Shown: positions 49,223 to 56,836, numbered from the stretch's first letter. The stretch: DNA of 64,000 bases from Candidatus Woykebacteria bacterium RBG_13_40_15 (GCA_001816655.1 MHCP01000014.1:1-64000); one strand, 5' to 3'. Notes: generated by a model from the sequence alone, not told the origin. Translations and numbers: made by a program.

Positions 49223-49262
49223 AACTAAAAACTGGGTTTTTAAAACCAGCAGTTTAAGTATA
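49223..49262 (-). promoter_or_regulatory. lepB promoter -10 and hairpin leader
   Basis: Minus-strand TATACT (49262-49257) places the start near 49250. The leader is then just a hairpin, CTGGTTTT paired with AAACCCAG with one bulge, plus TTTTTAGTT before ATG. Same design as the pyrG and OLD-like leaders. Confidence 0.5.
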
Positions 49263-49361
49263 CCTATAAAATAAATTGCTACGCAAGAGTCGTTTTGCTA
49301 AAATATCGTCGGAGCCGTTATTTTACGTCGATTGGAAGTTGTCGTAAAATTGTTTTGCTTT

Positions 49362-49437
49362 GGGCCCGTAGCTCAGTGGTTAGAGCGTTCGGTTCACATC
49401 CGAAAGGCCGATGGTTCAAATCCATCCGGGCCCACCA
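49362..49437 (+). tRNA. tRNA-Val (anticodon CAC)
   Basis: Acceptor GGGCCCG/CGGGCCC, D arm GCTCAGTGGTTAGAGC, anticodon loop TTCACAT with CAC at 34-36, T arm ATGGTTCAAATCCAT, discriminator A and encoded CCA. All arms pair. Confidence 0.96.
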
Positions 49438-49442
49438 TTGTT

Positions 49443-50708
49443 ATGAATATTCCTTTTAAACTTGCCTACAATACAACGGTTCAGTTTGCCGGCAGATTTA
49501 TAACAGCAGTTTCTGCTGCAGGCATAACTTATTTAATAGCAAGCAAGTTTTCAGTTGGTAATTATGGTATTTACACTGCAATTTTGAGCTTTGTTTCACT
49601 ATTTTATGTGTTCACTGATTTTGGATTCAATGCAATATTTGTTAGGGAGGTTGGGTTAGATTCCGAGAAGCAGAAAAGTTATTTCAAAAATTTGCTAGGG
49701 CTTCGGATTGTAACCTCAGTTCTTGTTGTTTTTATTGCGGTCGCTACGCTGTCATTTACAGATTACTCGGGGTTGGCAAAGCTGGGGATAATAATTGGAC
49801 TACTTCTTATTGTTACGCAGTCTCTTGCTGCAACTGCTTTAGCCGTCTTCCAGGCTAAAATCCGTTACGACCAAGCTTTGATTGCAGATACTTTTGGGGC
49901 GGTTGCCAACTTGGTTTTTGTTTATATAGCAGTTGTAAATTTTAGCAACATTCTTTTAGTGATTTTAGCTTTAGTTACGGGAAGTGCCGTCCGTACTATT
50001 GTAGCTTTATACTTAGCTCGGTTTCAGATTGGAGACCTCGAAATTTCATTCGATTGGATTTTCTGGAAAAAAATAATTATTCCAGCCATCCCAATTGGGG
50101 CCTTGGCAATTTTTAGTCAATTTAATGCACAAATTGATAAGCAGATAGTTTTCTTGGCCCACTATAAAGCAAGTTTAGGATTAGAGGGCCAGACTGCCGC
50201 TGGGATATACGGGCTGGCCTACAAAATTTTCGAGTTTGGTGTAGCTTTACCAACATTTATTATGAATGTAGGCTATCCCCTAATGATTCAAAAAAAAGAA
50301 GAAGGGGAAGAAAAGCTACTTAACTTTTCAAAAAAATTAGGCATTTTGCTACTGATAATTGGGTTTCTTGGTTTGGTTTCTGGTTGGGTGTTATCACCTT
50401 GGGTTTTTAATATCCCAGGTCTCGAAAAGTTCTCTCAAAGTGTTCCAACACTTCGGGTTCTGTTGATCGGATTGCCCTTGTTTTTTATTACCCCTGTATC
50501 TTTGTGGCTAGCAATTTCAATAAATAAGGAAAAGGAGATGATGTTTATTTATGGGTTTGTGGCCGCACTTAATTTAGTTGCGAATTTGTTTTTCGTACCT
50601 TCGTTTGGTTACAATGCCGCGGCTGTAATTACTGTTGTAAGTGAGGGTTTGATCCTACTGTTAAGTTTTGGGGTTTTGTGGCTGGAAATTAAGAAGATAA
50701 AGACATGA
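49443..50708 (+). CDS. Oligosaccharide flippase (Wzx/MATE-like)
   Basis: 421 residues from ATG at 49443, 6 bp after the tRNA; an upstream extension would read through the tRNA and is rejected. About twelve hydrophobic helices; FGNYGIYTAILSFVSLFYVFTDFGFNAIFVREV-type start and IYGLAYKIFEFGVALPTFIMNVGYPLM segment are typical of polysaccharide-biosynthesis flippases (MOP superfamily). It would flip lipid-linked glycans across the membrane. It overlaps the ligase gene by 4 bp. Confidence 0.88.
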   Translation: MNIPFKLAYNTTVQFAGRFITAVSAAGITYLIASKFSVGNYGIYTAILSFVSLFYVFTDFGFNAIFVREVGLDSEKQKSYFKNLLGLRIVTSVLVVFIAVATLSFTDYSGLAKLGIIIGLLLIVTQSLAATALAVFQAKIRYDQALIADTFGAVANLVFVYIAVVNFSNILLVILALVTGSAVRTIVALYLARFQIGDLEISFDWIFWKKIIIPAIPIGALAIFSQFNAQIDKQIVFLAHYKASLGLEGQTAAGIYGLAYKIFEFGVALPTFIMNVGYPLMIQKKEEGEEKLLNFSKKLGILLLIIGFLGLVSGWVLSPWVFNIPGLEKFSQSVPTLRVLLIGLPLFFITPVSLWLAISINKEKEMMFIYGFVAALNLVANLFFVPSFGYNAAAVITVVSEGLILLLSFGVLWLEIKKIKT

Positions 50709-51976
50709 AAATATTACAAATTTTGGTAGCCGTAACTTTGATTTTCCTTCCGCTTTATGTAATTCGTTGTAAAAATTTTTCCTGGTGTTCTTCTTCGGTA
50801 CCATTTACATTGTTGGAGGTTTTGATTTTGATTACTTTTGCCGCCTGGGTTGTGTGGAAGGTATATCTAGCTAAAAAAGGGGAAAAAGTCTCTTGTAGCC
50901 TTTATGAAAGCCTTAGAAGACCATTTTTTTGGCCCCTAGTGGTATTTTTAATTCTTGCTACCATTTCCTTGTTTATTTCGCCAGATATTAGGTCTGCCGC
51001 AGGTATTTGGAAAGCCTACTTTATCGAGCCGGCCTTGCTTTTTATTGTAATTACCGACCTTGCTTCACGTAAAAAATCACTTAATTGGCTTATTTTACCT
51101 ATGATTTTCTCAGGCCTATGGGTTTCTGCTATAGCGATATGGCAAGTAATAGCGGATGTGCCTCACTTTAGTTTGAGTTTAACTAGAATTGAAAGGGTTA
51201 CAAGCGTTTATAACACGCCAAATAGCCTTGGTTTATACCTAGGCCCGCTTTTTTTATTGACTAGCGGATTTTTAGCCGGAACATTTAAAAGCAGAAAATA
51301 TGGTCTTCAGAAGGTTGTTTTAATTTCTTTTCTTAGCGCATGTCTAATCTCGTTTTTGCTGACTATATATTTGAGCGGTAGTAGAGGAGCACTTTGGGGC
51401 TTACTTTTTTCGGTTTTATTTTTCTTCTCTTTGGCTGTTTATTCAAAAGTAACAAAAAAGATTAAGAACCTACTTAAAATAACTTTTTTTCTTGGGATAG
51501 TGGCTTTTTTGGCAGGCTGTTTTTTTTATTTTATCAATATAGATAAAATTGTTGCTGAGAGTAGTCAAGAGGTGAGGAATAGCTATATTTCACGTTTGTG
51601 TATGTGGCAAGGAACTAAGAGAATAGTAAGCGAGAAGGCAATTACTGGAATTGGCCTTTCTGGTTTCCCGGCGGTTTACCCACGTTATGCTACCTGCGAG
51701 CCATTTCATTATCAGTATCCTCATAATATCTTTTTGAATTTCTGGGCCGAACTTGGGCTTTTTGGGTTGGCTGCTTTCCTTTGGATTACATTTAAATACG
51801 TTGAGGTGATAAGTAAAGTCCCCCGCAGCTTCTTAGCTTTTGGTTTATTTTCGGTGATTGTCTATATATTCATTCACGGTTTAGTGGATGTTCCGTACTT
51901 TAAAAACGATTTAAGTGTACAGTTTTGGGTATTTCTAGCGATGGTGGGTTGGTTTGATAATGTTTATAAGGGCTAG
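50705..51976 (+). CDS. O-antigen ligase/polymerase family protein
   Basis: 423 residues, about ten membrane helices. GSRGALWGLLF at about residue 223 and YPHNIFLNFWAELGLFGLAAF at about 339, with the conserved His, are the Wzy_C/WaaL hallmarks. Together with the flippase before it this makes an export and polymerisation pair for the glycan built by the genes at 14958-17789. Polymerase or ligase activity cannot be separated by sequence. Confidence 0.85.
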   Translation: MKILQILVAVTLIFLPLYVIRCKNFSWCSSSVPFTLLEVLILITFAAWVVWKVYLAKKGEKVSCSLYESLRRPFFWPLVVFLILATISLFISPDIRSAAGIWKAYFIEPALLFIVITDLASRKKSLNWLILPMIFSGLWVSAIAIWQVIADVPHFSLSLTRIERVTSVYNTPNSLGLYLGPLFLLTSGFLAGTFKSRKYGLQKVVLISFLSACLISFLLTIYLSGSRGALWGLLFSVLFFFSLAVYSKVTKKIKNLLKITFFLGIVAFLAGCFFYFINIDKIVAESSQEVRNSYISRLCMWQGTKRIVSEKAITGIGLSGFPAVYPRYATCEPFHYQYPHNIFLNFWAELGLFGLAAFLWITFKYVEVISKVPRSFLAFGLFSVIVYIFIHGLVDVPYFKNDLSVQFWVFLAMVGWFDNVYKG

Positions 51977-52698
51977 CTTTTGACAACCACTGTTAAATTG
52001 GTAGTCTTTGTATTTCCCGCTTTATCTTTAGCTCTAACTTCAATTTTTGTTTCTCCAGCTGAAACAGACAAGACATAAGAAAAACTGTTGTTTTGATAAA
52101 TTGGGGTTTGAATTGAGTTTATGAAAACTGTTGTATCGGGTTCAGTTGTTCCTTTTATCGTTACATTTTTGGTTTCTTTTCCAAATACTTGCCCATTTAC
52201 TGGTTCTGAAACTGTTAAAGCTGGTTCTGTTTTGTCTAAGGTTATAGTTGCTCTTTCCTCTTGGGTCTCTCCAGATTTGTCGGAGGCAGCTATTTTTATA
52301 AAATTAAGGCCCTCGTTAAGAGAGACGTCAGTAAAGGCGAATTTTCCAGCGTTGTCCGTAACTGTTTTTCCAGTTTCAGTTCCGTTCAAATAAAGTAATA
52401 CATTTACCCCGGCGGTAGTTGAACCTGAGATTGTAATCTTTTCTTTGTTGGTGAATTCAGGTAGGGAAGAAAAAGTAGGTTTGGTTAAAGGAATATTAAG
52501 ATCGGTGGACTCTTCAGCGTCTTTACTGTTTAAGCCGCCTATTATTTGGACAAAAGTAATTCCCCAAAACCAAATTACCAAAATTAAAACGGCCGTTATA
52601 CCAATAATTATTGCTAATCGGCGGTAGATCTGTTTATTTTCCTGATTGAATTGACGGTAAGTGTAAGCTGGCACTCCCGCACGGATTTTTCTTTTCAT
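51973..52698 (-). CDS. Membrane-anchored protein with two Ig-like (Big/He_PIG-type) domains
   Basis: 241 residues. A cytoplasmic basic tail, one helix (residues 29-52), then two repeated beta-sandwich units: TISGSTTAGVNVLLYLNGTETGK to ITLDKTEP, and VTIKGTTEPDTTVFINSIQTP to TNLTVVV. Each has the G-x-x-x-F/S-x-x-x-V/S-L-x-x-G-x-x-x-I pattern of bacterial Ig-like repeats. Likely a surface adhesion or wall protein. Converges on the ligase gene. Confidence 0.8.
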   Translation of the reverse strand: MKRKIRAGVPAYTYRQFNQENKQIYRRLAIIIGITAVLILVIWFWGITFVQIIGGLNSKDAEESTDLNIPLTKPTFSSLPEFTNKEKITISGSTTAGVNVLLYLNGTETGKTVTDNAGKFAFTDVSLNEGLNFIKIAASDKSGETQEERATITLDKTEPALTVSEPVNGQVFGKETKNVTIKGTTEPDTTVFINSIQTPIYQNNSFSYVLSVSAGETKIEVRAKDKAGNTKTTNLTVVVKS

Positions 52699-52703
52699 TT
52701 CCT

Positions 52704-52746
52704 TGGAGCCGATGGTCGGATTTGAACCGACGACCCACTCTTTACC
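52704..52746 (-). tRNA. 3' half of a split tRNA-Thr (anticodon GGT)
   Basis: From G34 of an anticodon loop ending GGTAA, through stem AGAGT, variable loop, T arm GTCGG-TTCAAAT-CCGAC, acceptor CATCGGC, T and CCA. Its missing 5' half appears to lie at 52854-52885, beyond a complete tRNA gene. Whether the halves are ever joined is unknown; it may be a remnant. Confidence 0.6.
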
Positions 52747-52759
52747 TGCCCGACATCCT

Positions 52760-52834
52760 TGGAGCCCATGGTCGGATTTGAACCGACAACCTGGCGCTTA
52801 CGAAGCGCCTGCTCTTCCGTTGAGCTACATGGGC
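52760..52834 (-). tRNA. tRNA-Thr (anticodon CGT)
   Basis: Acceptor GCCCATG/CATGGGC, D arm GCTCAACGGAAGAGC, anticodon stem GGCGC/GCGCC with loop TTCGTAA, T arm GTCGG-TTCAAAT-CCGAC, discriminator T, encoded CCA. Complete and well paired. It lies between the two halves of another tRNA. Confidence 0.94.
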
Positions 52835-52853
52835 CCGTCAAGGCAGGCGGGCG

Positions 52854-52885
52854 AAAGAGGCGCTCTACCACTGAGCTACATTAGC
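52854..52885 (-). tRNA. 5' half of a split tRNA-Thr
   Basis: GCTAATG-TA-GCTC-AGTGGTA-GAGC-G-CCTCT-TT, exactly positions 1-33 of a tRNA. Its CTCT pairs with AGAG of the 3' half at 52738-52741. The acceptor pairs at 6 of 7 positions (one wobble, one A-C mismatch) and 27-43 is C-T. So the halves match well but not perfectly. Confidence 0.55.
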
Positions 52886-52978
52886 AGGTTGATAGATCGA
52901 GAGTTCAAATACAATTTTCGACACCTGTATTATACATAATTTTTCAAAATAAAATAGGGACAGTTTGGGTGAAAAGGA

Positions 52979-53422
52979 TTAAATGTCTCCGGGGTCGAAA
53001 GTTCCAAACTCCACGTGTGTTAAGGCTTCTTTTAACAAGTCAATCGATGGAGCATGATATTCCCGAGGAGTGAGATCTACCTCCCCCATTCTCAAATGAT
53101 TAGACATCCCAGAAAGTTGTGATATATCGCTTCTAAAATCACCTGCTTTAGCGTCCAGATCTTCTACATCATCATCCCACTTACTGAAGGCAAAATCTGG
53201 CTGTTCTTCGTTGGTCAGCGTTTCTCTAAGAACTCGAAAAACTCCTGGCTCTTTCTCTACAACATCCATTTGGTATGGGCCTTTTTCTCGAGAAGCAGAT
53301 TCTTCCACGCGCGGAATATCTAATGTCATTGGTTTTACTTCGCTTTCCCTAGCTTCAGCCTCTTCTTGAGATTCTATTTCCTGGGCTTCTGATTCACCCA
53401 TTGAAGGGATTTCACCGTCCAT
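52979..53422 (-). CDS. Acidic hypothetical protein
   Basis: 147 residues from the ATG at 53422; a longer reading exists, but TTGACT (53456-53451) and TATTCT (53434-53429), 16 bp apart, end 6 nt before this ATG, so the short leaderless form is favoured. The first 45 residues are Glu/Ser-rich and disordered (GESEAQEIESQEEAEARESE); the rest may fold, with DFAFSKWDDDVEDLDAKAGDF in the middle. No family recognised. It sits among tRNA fragments and may be cargo of an element that used them. Confidence 0.6.
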   Translation of the reverse strand: MDGEIPSMGESEAQEIESQEEAEARESEVKPMTLDIPRVEESASREKGPYQMDVVEKEPGVFRVLRETLTNEEQPDFAFSKWDDDVEDLDAKAGDFRSDISQLSGMSNHLRMGEVDLTPREYHAPSIDLLKEALTHVEFGTFDPGDI

Positions 53423-53460
53423 AAATTTAGAATAACACAAAATTTTTATAAGTCAAAAAA

Positions 53461-53582
53461 GCTGGAGCGGTTGATGGTTCGACTTCGCTTACCACAAGCC
53501 TGGCTATTAAATGGAGCAGGTGAAGGGATTAGAACGCTAAAGCGTTCTGCGACCACTTCGTGGGCTACGAACCCTTCCATTT
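53461..53582 (-). repeat. Two tRNA 3'-end fragments with inserted palindromes
   Basis: Minus strand after tRNA-Gly: GGAAGGGTTC, a 37-bp insert with AGAACGC-TTTA-GCGTTCT, then TAATCCCTTC-ACCTGCT-CCA, i.e. a T arm (GAAGGG/CCCTTC) opened inside its loop. A second fragment ends AACCATCAACCGCTCCA with a degenerate T arm next to AAGCGAAG. No 5' halves are present. They look like old tRNA-directed integration scars. Confidence 0.55.
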
Positions 53583-53657
53583 TGGAGCGGCGGACCGGAT
53601 TTGAACCGGCGACCTTCTCCTTGGGAAGGAGACATTCTACCGCTGAACTACCGCCGC
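53583..53657 (-). tRNA. tRNA-Gly (anticodon CCC)
   Basis: Acceptor GCGGCGG/CCGCCGC, D arm GTTCAGCGGTAGAAT, anticodon stem TCTCC/GGAGA with loop TTCCCAA, T arm GCCGG-TTCAAAT-CCGGT, discriminator T, encoded CCA. Confidence 0.95.
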
Positions 53658-53714
53658 GTGAATTCTACCCAAGAAACATGAGCCTAAAAATTATACTTTA
53701 TTAGCGGGTTTTTG

Positions 53715-54299
53715 TCACGGGACGACTAAGGTTTGCCCTGGAGTTATAAGTGGTTCACCGTTCGATAATATACCAATTTTTCCGGGATTCATATCACGTA
53801 TCTTAGTCCAATCAAATCCGTTTCCGTAGAACTTTTCCGCAATGCTCCAAAGACAATCGCCAGACGCAACAGTGTATTCTCGCACCTTTGTATCTGCTTT
53901 TGGAATATTCAATACCTGGTTTGGATTGATAAGGTTAGGGTTTGCTATTTTATTTTCAGTTGCTATCAAAACCCATTTGTACCCATCCTCGTAATATTTG
54001 GTTGAAATATCCCAAAGACTATCACCAGCCACAACTGTGTGCTTTGCTGGCAACTTGGTTGTTGTTTGTTTTGACGTATCCTGCTTTGGCGTTTCTTTGG
54101 CGGTTGATTTTTCGGTTGACTGATCGTTTGATTGTTCTGTCTTCGTACTTTCAGTCTGCTTTGCCGGCTGCGTAGCTGGTAGGGCGTTGAAAATAACAAA
54201 AAGACCGATTATGACAACAATCGCGATAATTCCCGAAATTATAGTTGAACGGGAAGACTGCCAAAAGTTAACCTTAGGTTTTCTACCTCTTCGAGCCAT
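53715..54299 (-). CDS. Membrane-anchored protein with two LysM domains
   Basis: 194 residues. A basic start, one helix (residues 19-41), a Thr/Gln/Lys linker, then LysM 1 (HTVVAGDSLWDISTKYYEDGYKWVLIATEN) and LysM 2 (YTVASGDCLWSIAEKFYGNGFDWTKI). LysM domains bind the GlcNAc backbone of peptidoglycan. No catalytic domain, so it probably anchors to or senses the wall. GGAGGT precedes the ATG, and the leader of about 80 nt starts at the promoter near 54383-54411. Confidence 0.9.
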   Translation of the reverse strand: MARRGRKPKVNFWQSSRSTIISGIIAIVVIIGLFVIFNALPATQPAKQTESTKTEQSNDQSTEKSTAKETPKQDTSKQTTTKLPAKHTVVAGDSLWDISTKYYEDGYKWVLIATENKIANPNLINPNQVLNIPKADTKVREYTVASGDCLWSIAEKFYGNGFDWTKIRDMNPGKIGILSNGEPLITPGQTLVVP

Positions 54300-54382
54300 A
54301 AATTACCTCCAAAATTATAAATTATGAGAAGAATTTCGTCCCTCTTGATTTGGCAGTTTCGTCTCTCACCAATTAGAAAAAT

Positions 54383-54411
54383 ACTATAGCAGTGGGCAAT
54401 AGGCTAGTCAA
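54383..54411 (-). promoter_or_regulatory. Promoter of the LysM gene
   Basis: Minus strand TTGACT (54411-54406), 17-bp spacer, TATAGT (54388-54383). Confidence 0.7.
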
Positions 54412-54455
54412 CAGGTACAAACAGAAGCTTTCTAGCTCATTTTGGTTCAGGAACG

Positions 54456-54484
54456 TTGACCAGGATAAGTTTATTTGGTAAACT
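54456..54484 (+). promoter_or_regulatory. Promoter of tRNA-Asp
   Basis: TTGACC (54456-54461), 17-bp spacer, TAAACT (54479-54484), 13 nt before the tRNA. Confidence 0.7.
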
Positions 54485-54497
54485 ATTTGGACTAAAT

Positions 54498-54573
54498 GGG
54501 TCCGTGGTGTAGCGGTTAACATGCCTCTCTGTCGAAGAGGAGATCGCCGGTTCGAATCCGGTCGGACCCGCCA
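54498..54573 (+). tRNA. tRNA-Asp (anticodon GTC)
   Basis: Acceptor GGGTCCG/CGGACCC, D arm with TGTAGCGGTTAACA, anticodon stem CCTCT/AGAGG, loop CTGTCGA, T arm GCCGG-TTCGAAT-CCGGT, discriminator G, encoded CCA. All arms pair. Confidence 0.96.
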
Positions 54574-54605
54574 CTTTTTCCAATTCTCAATTCTTAGTTA
54601 TTACG

Positions 54606-54634
54606 TTGACATCTCATAGTTTGTTTTTTATACT
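54606..54634 (+). promoter_or_regulatory. Consensus promoter of the OPRT/OMPDC/HD cassette
   Basis: TTGACA (54606-54611), 17-bp spacer, TATACT (54629-54634). Leader about 70 nt with AAGGAGGAAAAAG before the ATG. Confidence 0.8.
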
Positions 54635-54712
54635 AGCGACAAGCAACTAGGTTGAAAGTATAGAGAATCATAAAAGCACCCACCATTTTCATATTCCAAG
54701 GAGGAAAAAGAG

Positions 54713-55528
54713 ATGTCAGAACTAACACTTCCTTTCACAAGGGACAGGCTTGGCACGCGGGAGATGTGCGAGCTAATTCTCCACTCAGGGCAGGTGGCTC
54801 TTCGCGACATCAATGCGGGAGAGCTTCCATTTGAGTACAGCGCTAACAAGGCTACTCTGGTTCCAGGGCCCCACGGGCCGATCCTTGAAGGGACTCCCCG
54901 TTTTGGTCCTGGCTACATTCTCATCAAGGCGCTTGTCAGCCAGGAACACACATTCTTCAGCCTGATCAATCAGCTCGCTCTCCGAGTGGTTGACGCCCGT
55001 GTGCGGTTGGACGGAATCTGCGGAAATGTCTCGGGAGGGATGATTCCAGGATTCGTCCTAAAGCTCTACCTCTCACATCTCTACGGTGGCCCCGTCTACT
55101 ACTTCTACGCTAGGGAGATGCGAAAAGAGCACGGTTCCCGAGAGATGTTGGTAGGGGTGGACAACACACCCTTCATAAAGGAGGGCATGAACTTCGGGGA
55201 CGTCGAGGAGCTGGTCAACAATGCCCAGACAACCTGTAACGCCGCTCTCACTCTCAGGGCGTCAGGTTTCAGGTGCACGCATGCGATTACCATTCTAGAT
55301 TACGCCAACTCGGCGGCGAAGATTCAAAGGGAGGCGATTAATCTGACACAGATAAGTCTGGTAACACTTCCCGAGCTTTTGGCTTACGCAAGGGATGTGG
55401 GGAAGTGGCCAGGCCCCGTCATCGACGATTATCTTTCCTACCTCGAAAGTCCTGACGATTGGGCGGCGAGGAATCAGGAGGCGATCATCAGGACACTTCA
55501 GCAAAAAGAGGAGGAGCATCATGGTTAG
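54713..55528 (+). CDS. Orotate phosphoribosyltransferase-like protein
   Basis: 271 residues. AREMRKEHGSREMLVG corresponds to the RKxxKxHG loop of OPRT, CGNVSGGMIPGFVLKLYL to the substrate loop, and GDVEELVNNAQTTCNAALTLRASGF to the PRPP-binding motif. That motif normally reads EDVxTTGGS; here TTGGS is NNAQT, so PRPP binding may be weaker or altered. Canonical OPRT makes OMP from orotate. The gene is GC-rich, unlike its surroundings, and overlaps the next by 8 bp. Confidence 0.7.
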   Translation: MSELTLPFTRDRLGTREMCELILHSGQVALRDINAGELPFEYSANKATLVPGPHGPILEGTPRFGPGYILIKALVSQEHTFFSLINQLALRVVDARVRLDGICGNVSGGMIPGFVLKLYLSHLYGGPVYYFYAREMRKEHGSREMLVGVDNTPFIKEGMNFGDVEELVNNAQTTCNAALTLRASGFRCTHAITILDYANSAAKIQREAINLTQISLVTLPELLAYARDVGKWPGPVIDDYLSYLESPDDWAARNQEAIIRTLQQKEEEHHG

Positions 55529-56249
55529 GTTCAACGTCGATCTCAGTAGACCTATTCTCTGCCTCGCTCTTGATGAAGGCTCGCTTGAGGGCAACCTGAA
55601 GCTAGCTGAGCAGGCGGCAGGCGAAGTCGATATGCTGAAGATCAACGATGACTCCGTGGACGACGCGGGACTTAGAGCCTGTGTTGAGCCTTTCCTTCAG
55701 TTCAGGCTCCCATTTTGGGTCGACATGAAGATGCTCAAGGGCGCAAGAACCATGGGGGAAAGGGCTACATCCGCTGCCAAGCTTGGCGCCTCATTCATCA
55801 ACGCCTACGCTCTGGCTGAAAGGCTTCTCAAGGGTCCTGTTGATGCTCTTGTCGGGACTGAAACAGGCCTTTTGGGACTAACTGTCCCAACCCATTTTGG
55901 AGAGGCCTACTGTCAGCTGGTGTTCCGGCGATCGCTGCCGGACTCAGTCCGCTTTCTCTCCGAGATCGCAATGGTTCAAAGCCTCGACGGATTGATTCTT
56001 CCTCCGACAACGCTTTCCGCAGTCGAGGACATCGATACCATCAAAGCGACCCCTGCCATCAGATCAGATTGGTCCGAGAAGAAGGCGAATGACCAAGAGT
56101 CGTCGGCAACGCCGGCGGAAGCGGTCCTCGGTGGATCGAAGATCCTGATCGTCGGCAGCCCAATCCGCAAATACCCTGATGGTCCGGCGGCAGGGGCACG
56201 GAGGATCAAGGAGGAGATGCTTGAAGCCTTTGAGCGAAGAGGCGCTTGA
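55521..56249 (+). CDS. Orotidine-5'-phosphate decarboxylase-like protein
   Basis: 242 residues from ATG at 55521 behind GGAGGAG. LCLALDEGSL, DMLKINDD, PFWVDMKMLKGARTM and the late ILIVGSPIR with PAAGARRIKEE follow the strand order of the OMPDC barrel. The catalytic DxKxxD motif reads D-M-K-M-L-K, so the second Asp is Lys, and the phosphate-loop VGRPI is VGSPI. Pairing with an OPRT-like gene supports the family; the changes question true decarboxylase activity. Confidence 0.7.
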   Translation: MVRFNVDLSRPILCLALDEGSLEGNLKLAEQAAGEVDMLKINDDSVDDAGLRACVEPFLQFRLPFWVDMKMLKGARTMGERATSAAKLGASFINAYALAERLLKGPVDALVGTETGLLGLTVPTHFGEAYCQLVFRRSLPDSVRFLSEIAMVQSLDGLILPPTTLSAVEDIDTIKATPAIRSDWSEKKANDQESSATPAEAVLGGSKILIVGSPIRKYPDGPAAGARRIKEEMLEAFERRGA

Positions 56250-56769
56250 GCTCCTTACCGAGCAACTGCCTTTGGCTTTGTCCTTTGCCATCACCGCCCA
56301 CTCGGAATCTCCTAGGAGACCGGACAAAGCACTGCGGAGGCACGACGGCAGAACGCCTTACTACGTGCACCCTCTTTGGGGCGCAATGACTGTCCTCCAA
56401 GAGCCAAACTTGCCCTTTCAAGTGAGAATCCTTGGCGCGCATGTTCTTGCGTTCCACGACGTTCTGGAAGATACTACAGCGGAGCTTCCCGACTGGGTGC
56501 GTCCGCTTGTGAAGGAAGGCGTTGAGCAGATGACCTTCACAGACTTCGCGGAGGAGAGGCGATTGGTTTGGGGAAAGCCTGAGTGGATCTGGCTCCTCAA
56601 GCTGTACGACAAGGTCAGTAATCTCCTCGATGGATGGCCATGGATGCGTACCAAGGGTGAGGAGTACACTACTGCCTATAAAGCCTTCACTCTGGAACTA
56701 GCTAGAAGAGTGCGTGAGCACTTCGGCGAACTCCAGATCCTTAAGATTGCAGAAGCAATTTGCAAGTGA
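56221..56769 (+). CDS. HD-domain phosphohydrolase (RSH/MESH1-like)
   Basis: 182 residues from TTG at 56221, chosen because AAGGAGG (56208-56214) is 6 nt upstream; the in-frame ATG at 56179 lies too far inside the previous gene. RRHDGRTPYYVHPLWGAM holds the first His, LAFHDVLEDT the HD pair and LLKLYDKVSNLLDG the last Asp, the four metal ligands of RelA/SpoT-type HD hydrolases. It could hydrolyse a nucleotide phosphate. Third gene of the cassette; overlaps the second by 29 bp. Confidence 0.8.
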   Translation: MKPLSEEALELLTEQLPLALSFAITAHSESPRRPDKALRRHDGRTPYYVHPLWGAMTVLQEPNLPFQVRILGAHVLAFHDVLEDTTAELPDWVRPLVKEGVEQMTFTDFAEERRLVWGKPEWIWLLKLYDKVSNLLDGWPWMRTKGEEYTTAYKAFTLELARRVREHFGELQILKIAEAICK

Positions 56770-56792
56770 AGGAATCGGAAGATCGAGGGAGG

Positions 56793-56836
56793 AGCCCCGC
56801 TCTGTTGCAGAGATGCAGTAGTAGCGGGGCTTTTCG
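56793..56836 (+). terminator. Rho-independent terminator of the cassette
   Basis: AGCCCCGCT (56793-56801) pairs with AGCGGGGCT (56823-56831) and TTTCGTTT follows; the loop contains a second small CTG/CAG hairpin. Confidence 0.85.

Noticed and set aside
49332..49442. N-terminal extension of the flippase
   Set aside because: It would be translated from tRNA-Val; the ATG after the tRNA is sound.
52703..52939. Open frame on the plus strand with repeated GFEPTTHSL-like peptide
   Set aside because: The repeat comes from the antisense of two tRNA-Thr 3' ends, not from a protein.
53471..53704. Open frame on the plus strand through the tRNA-Gly region
   Set aside because: It runs antisense through a tRNA gene and tRNA fragments, with no ribosome site.
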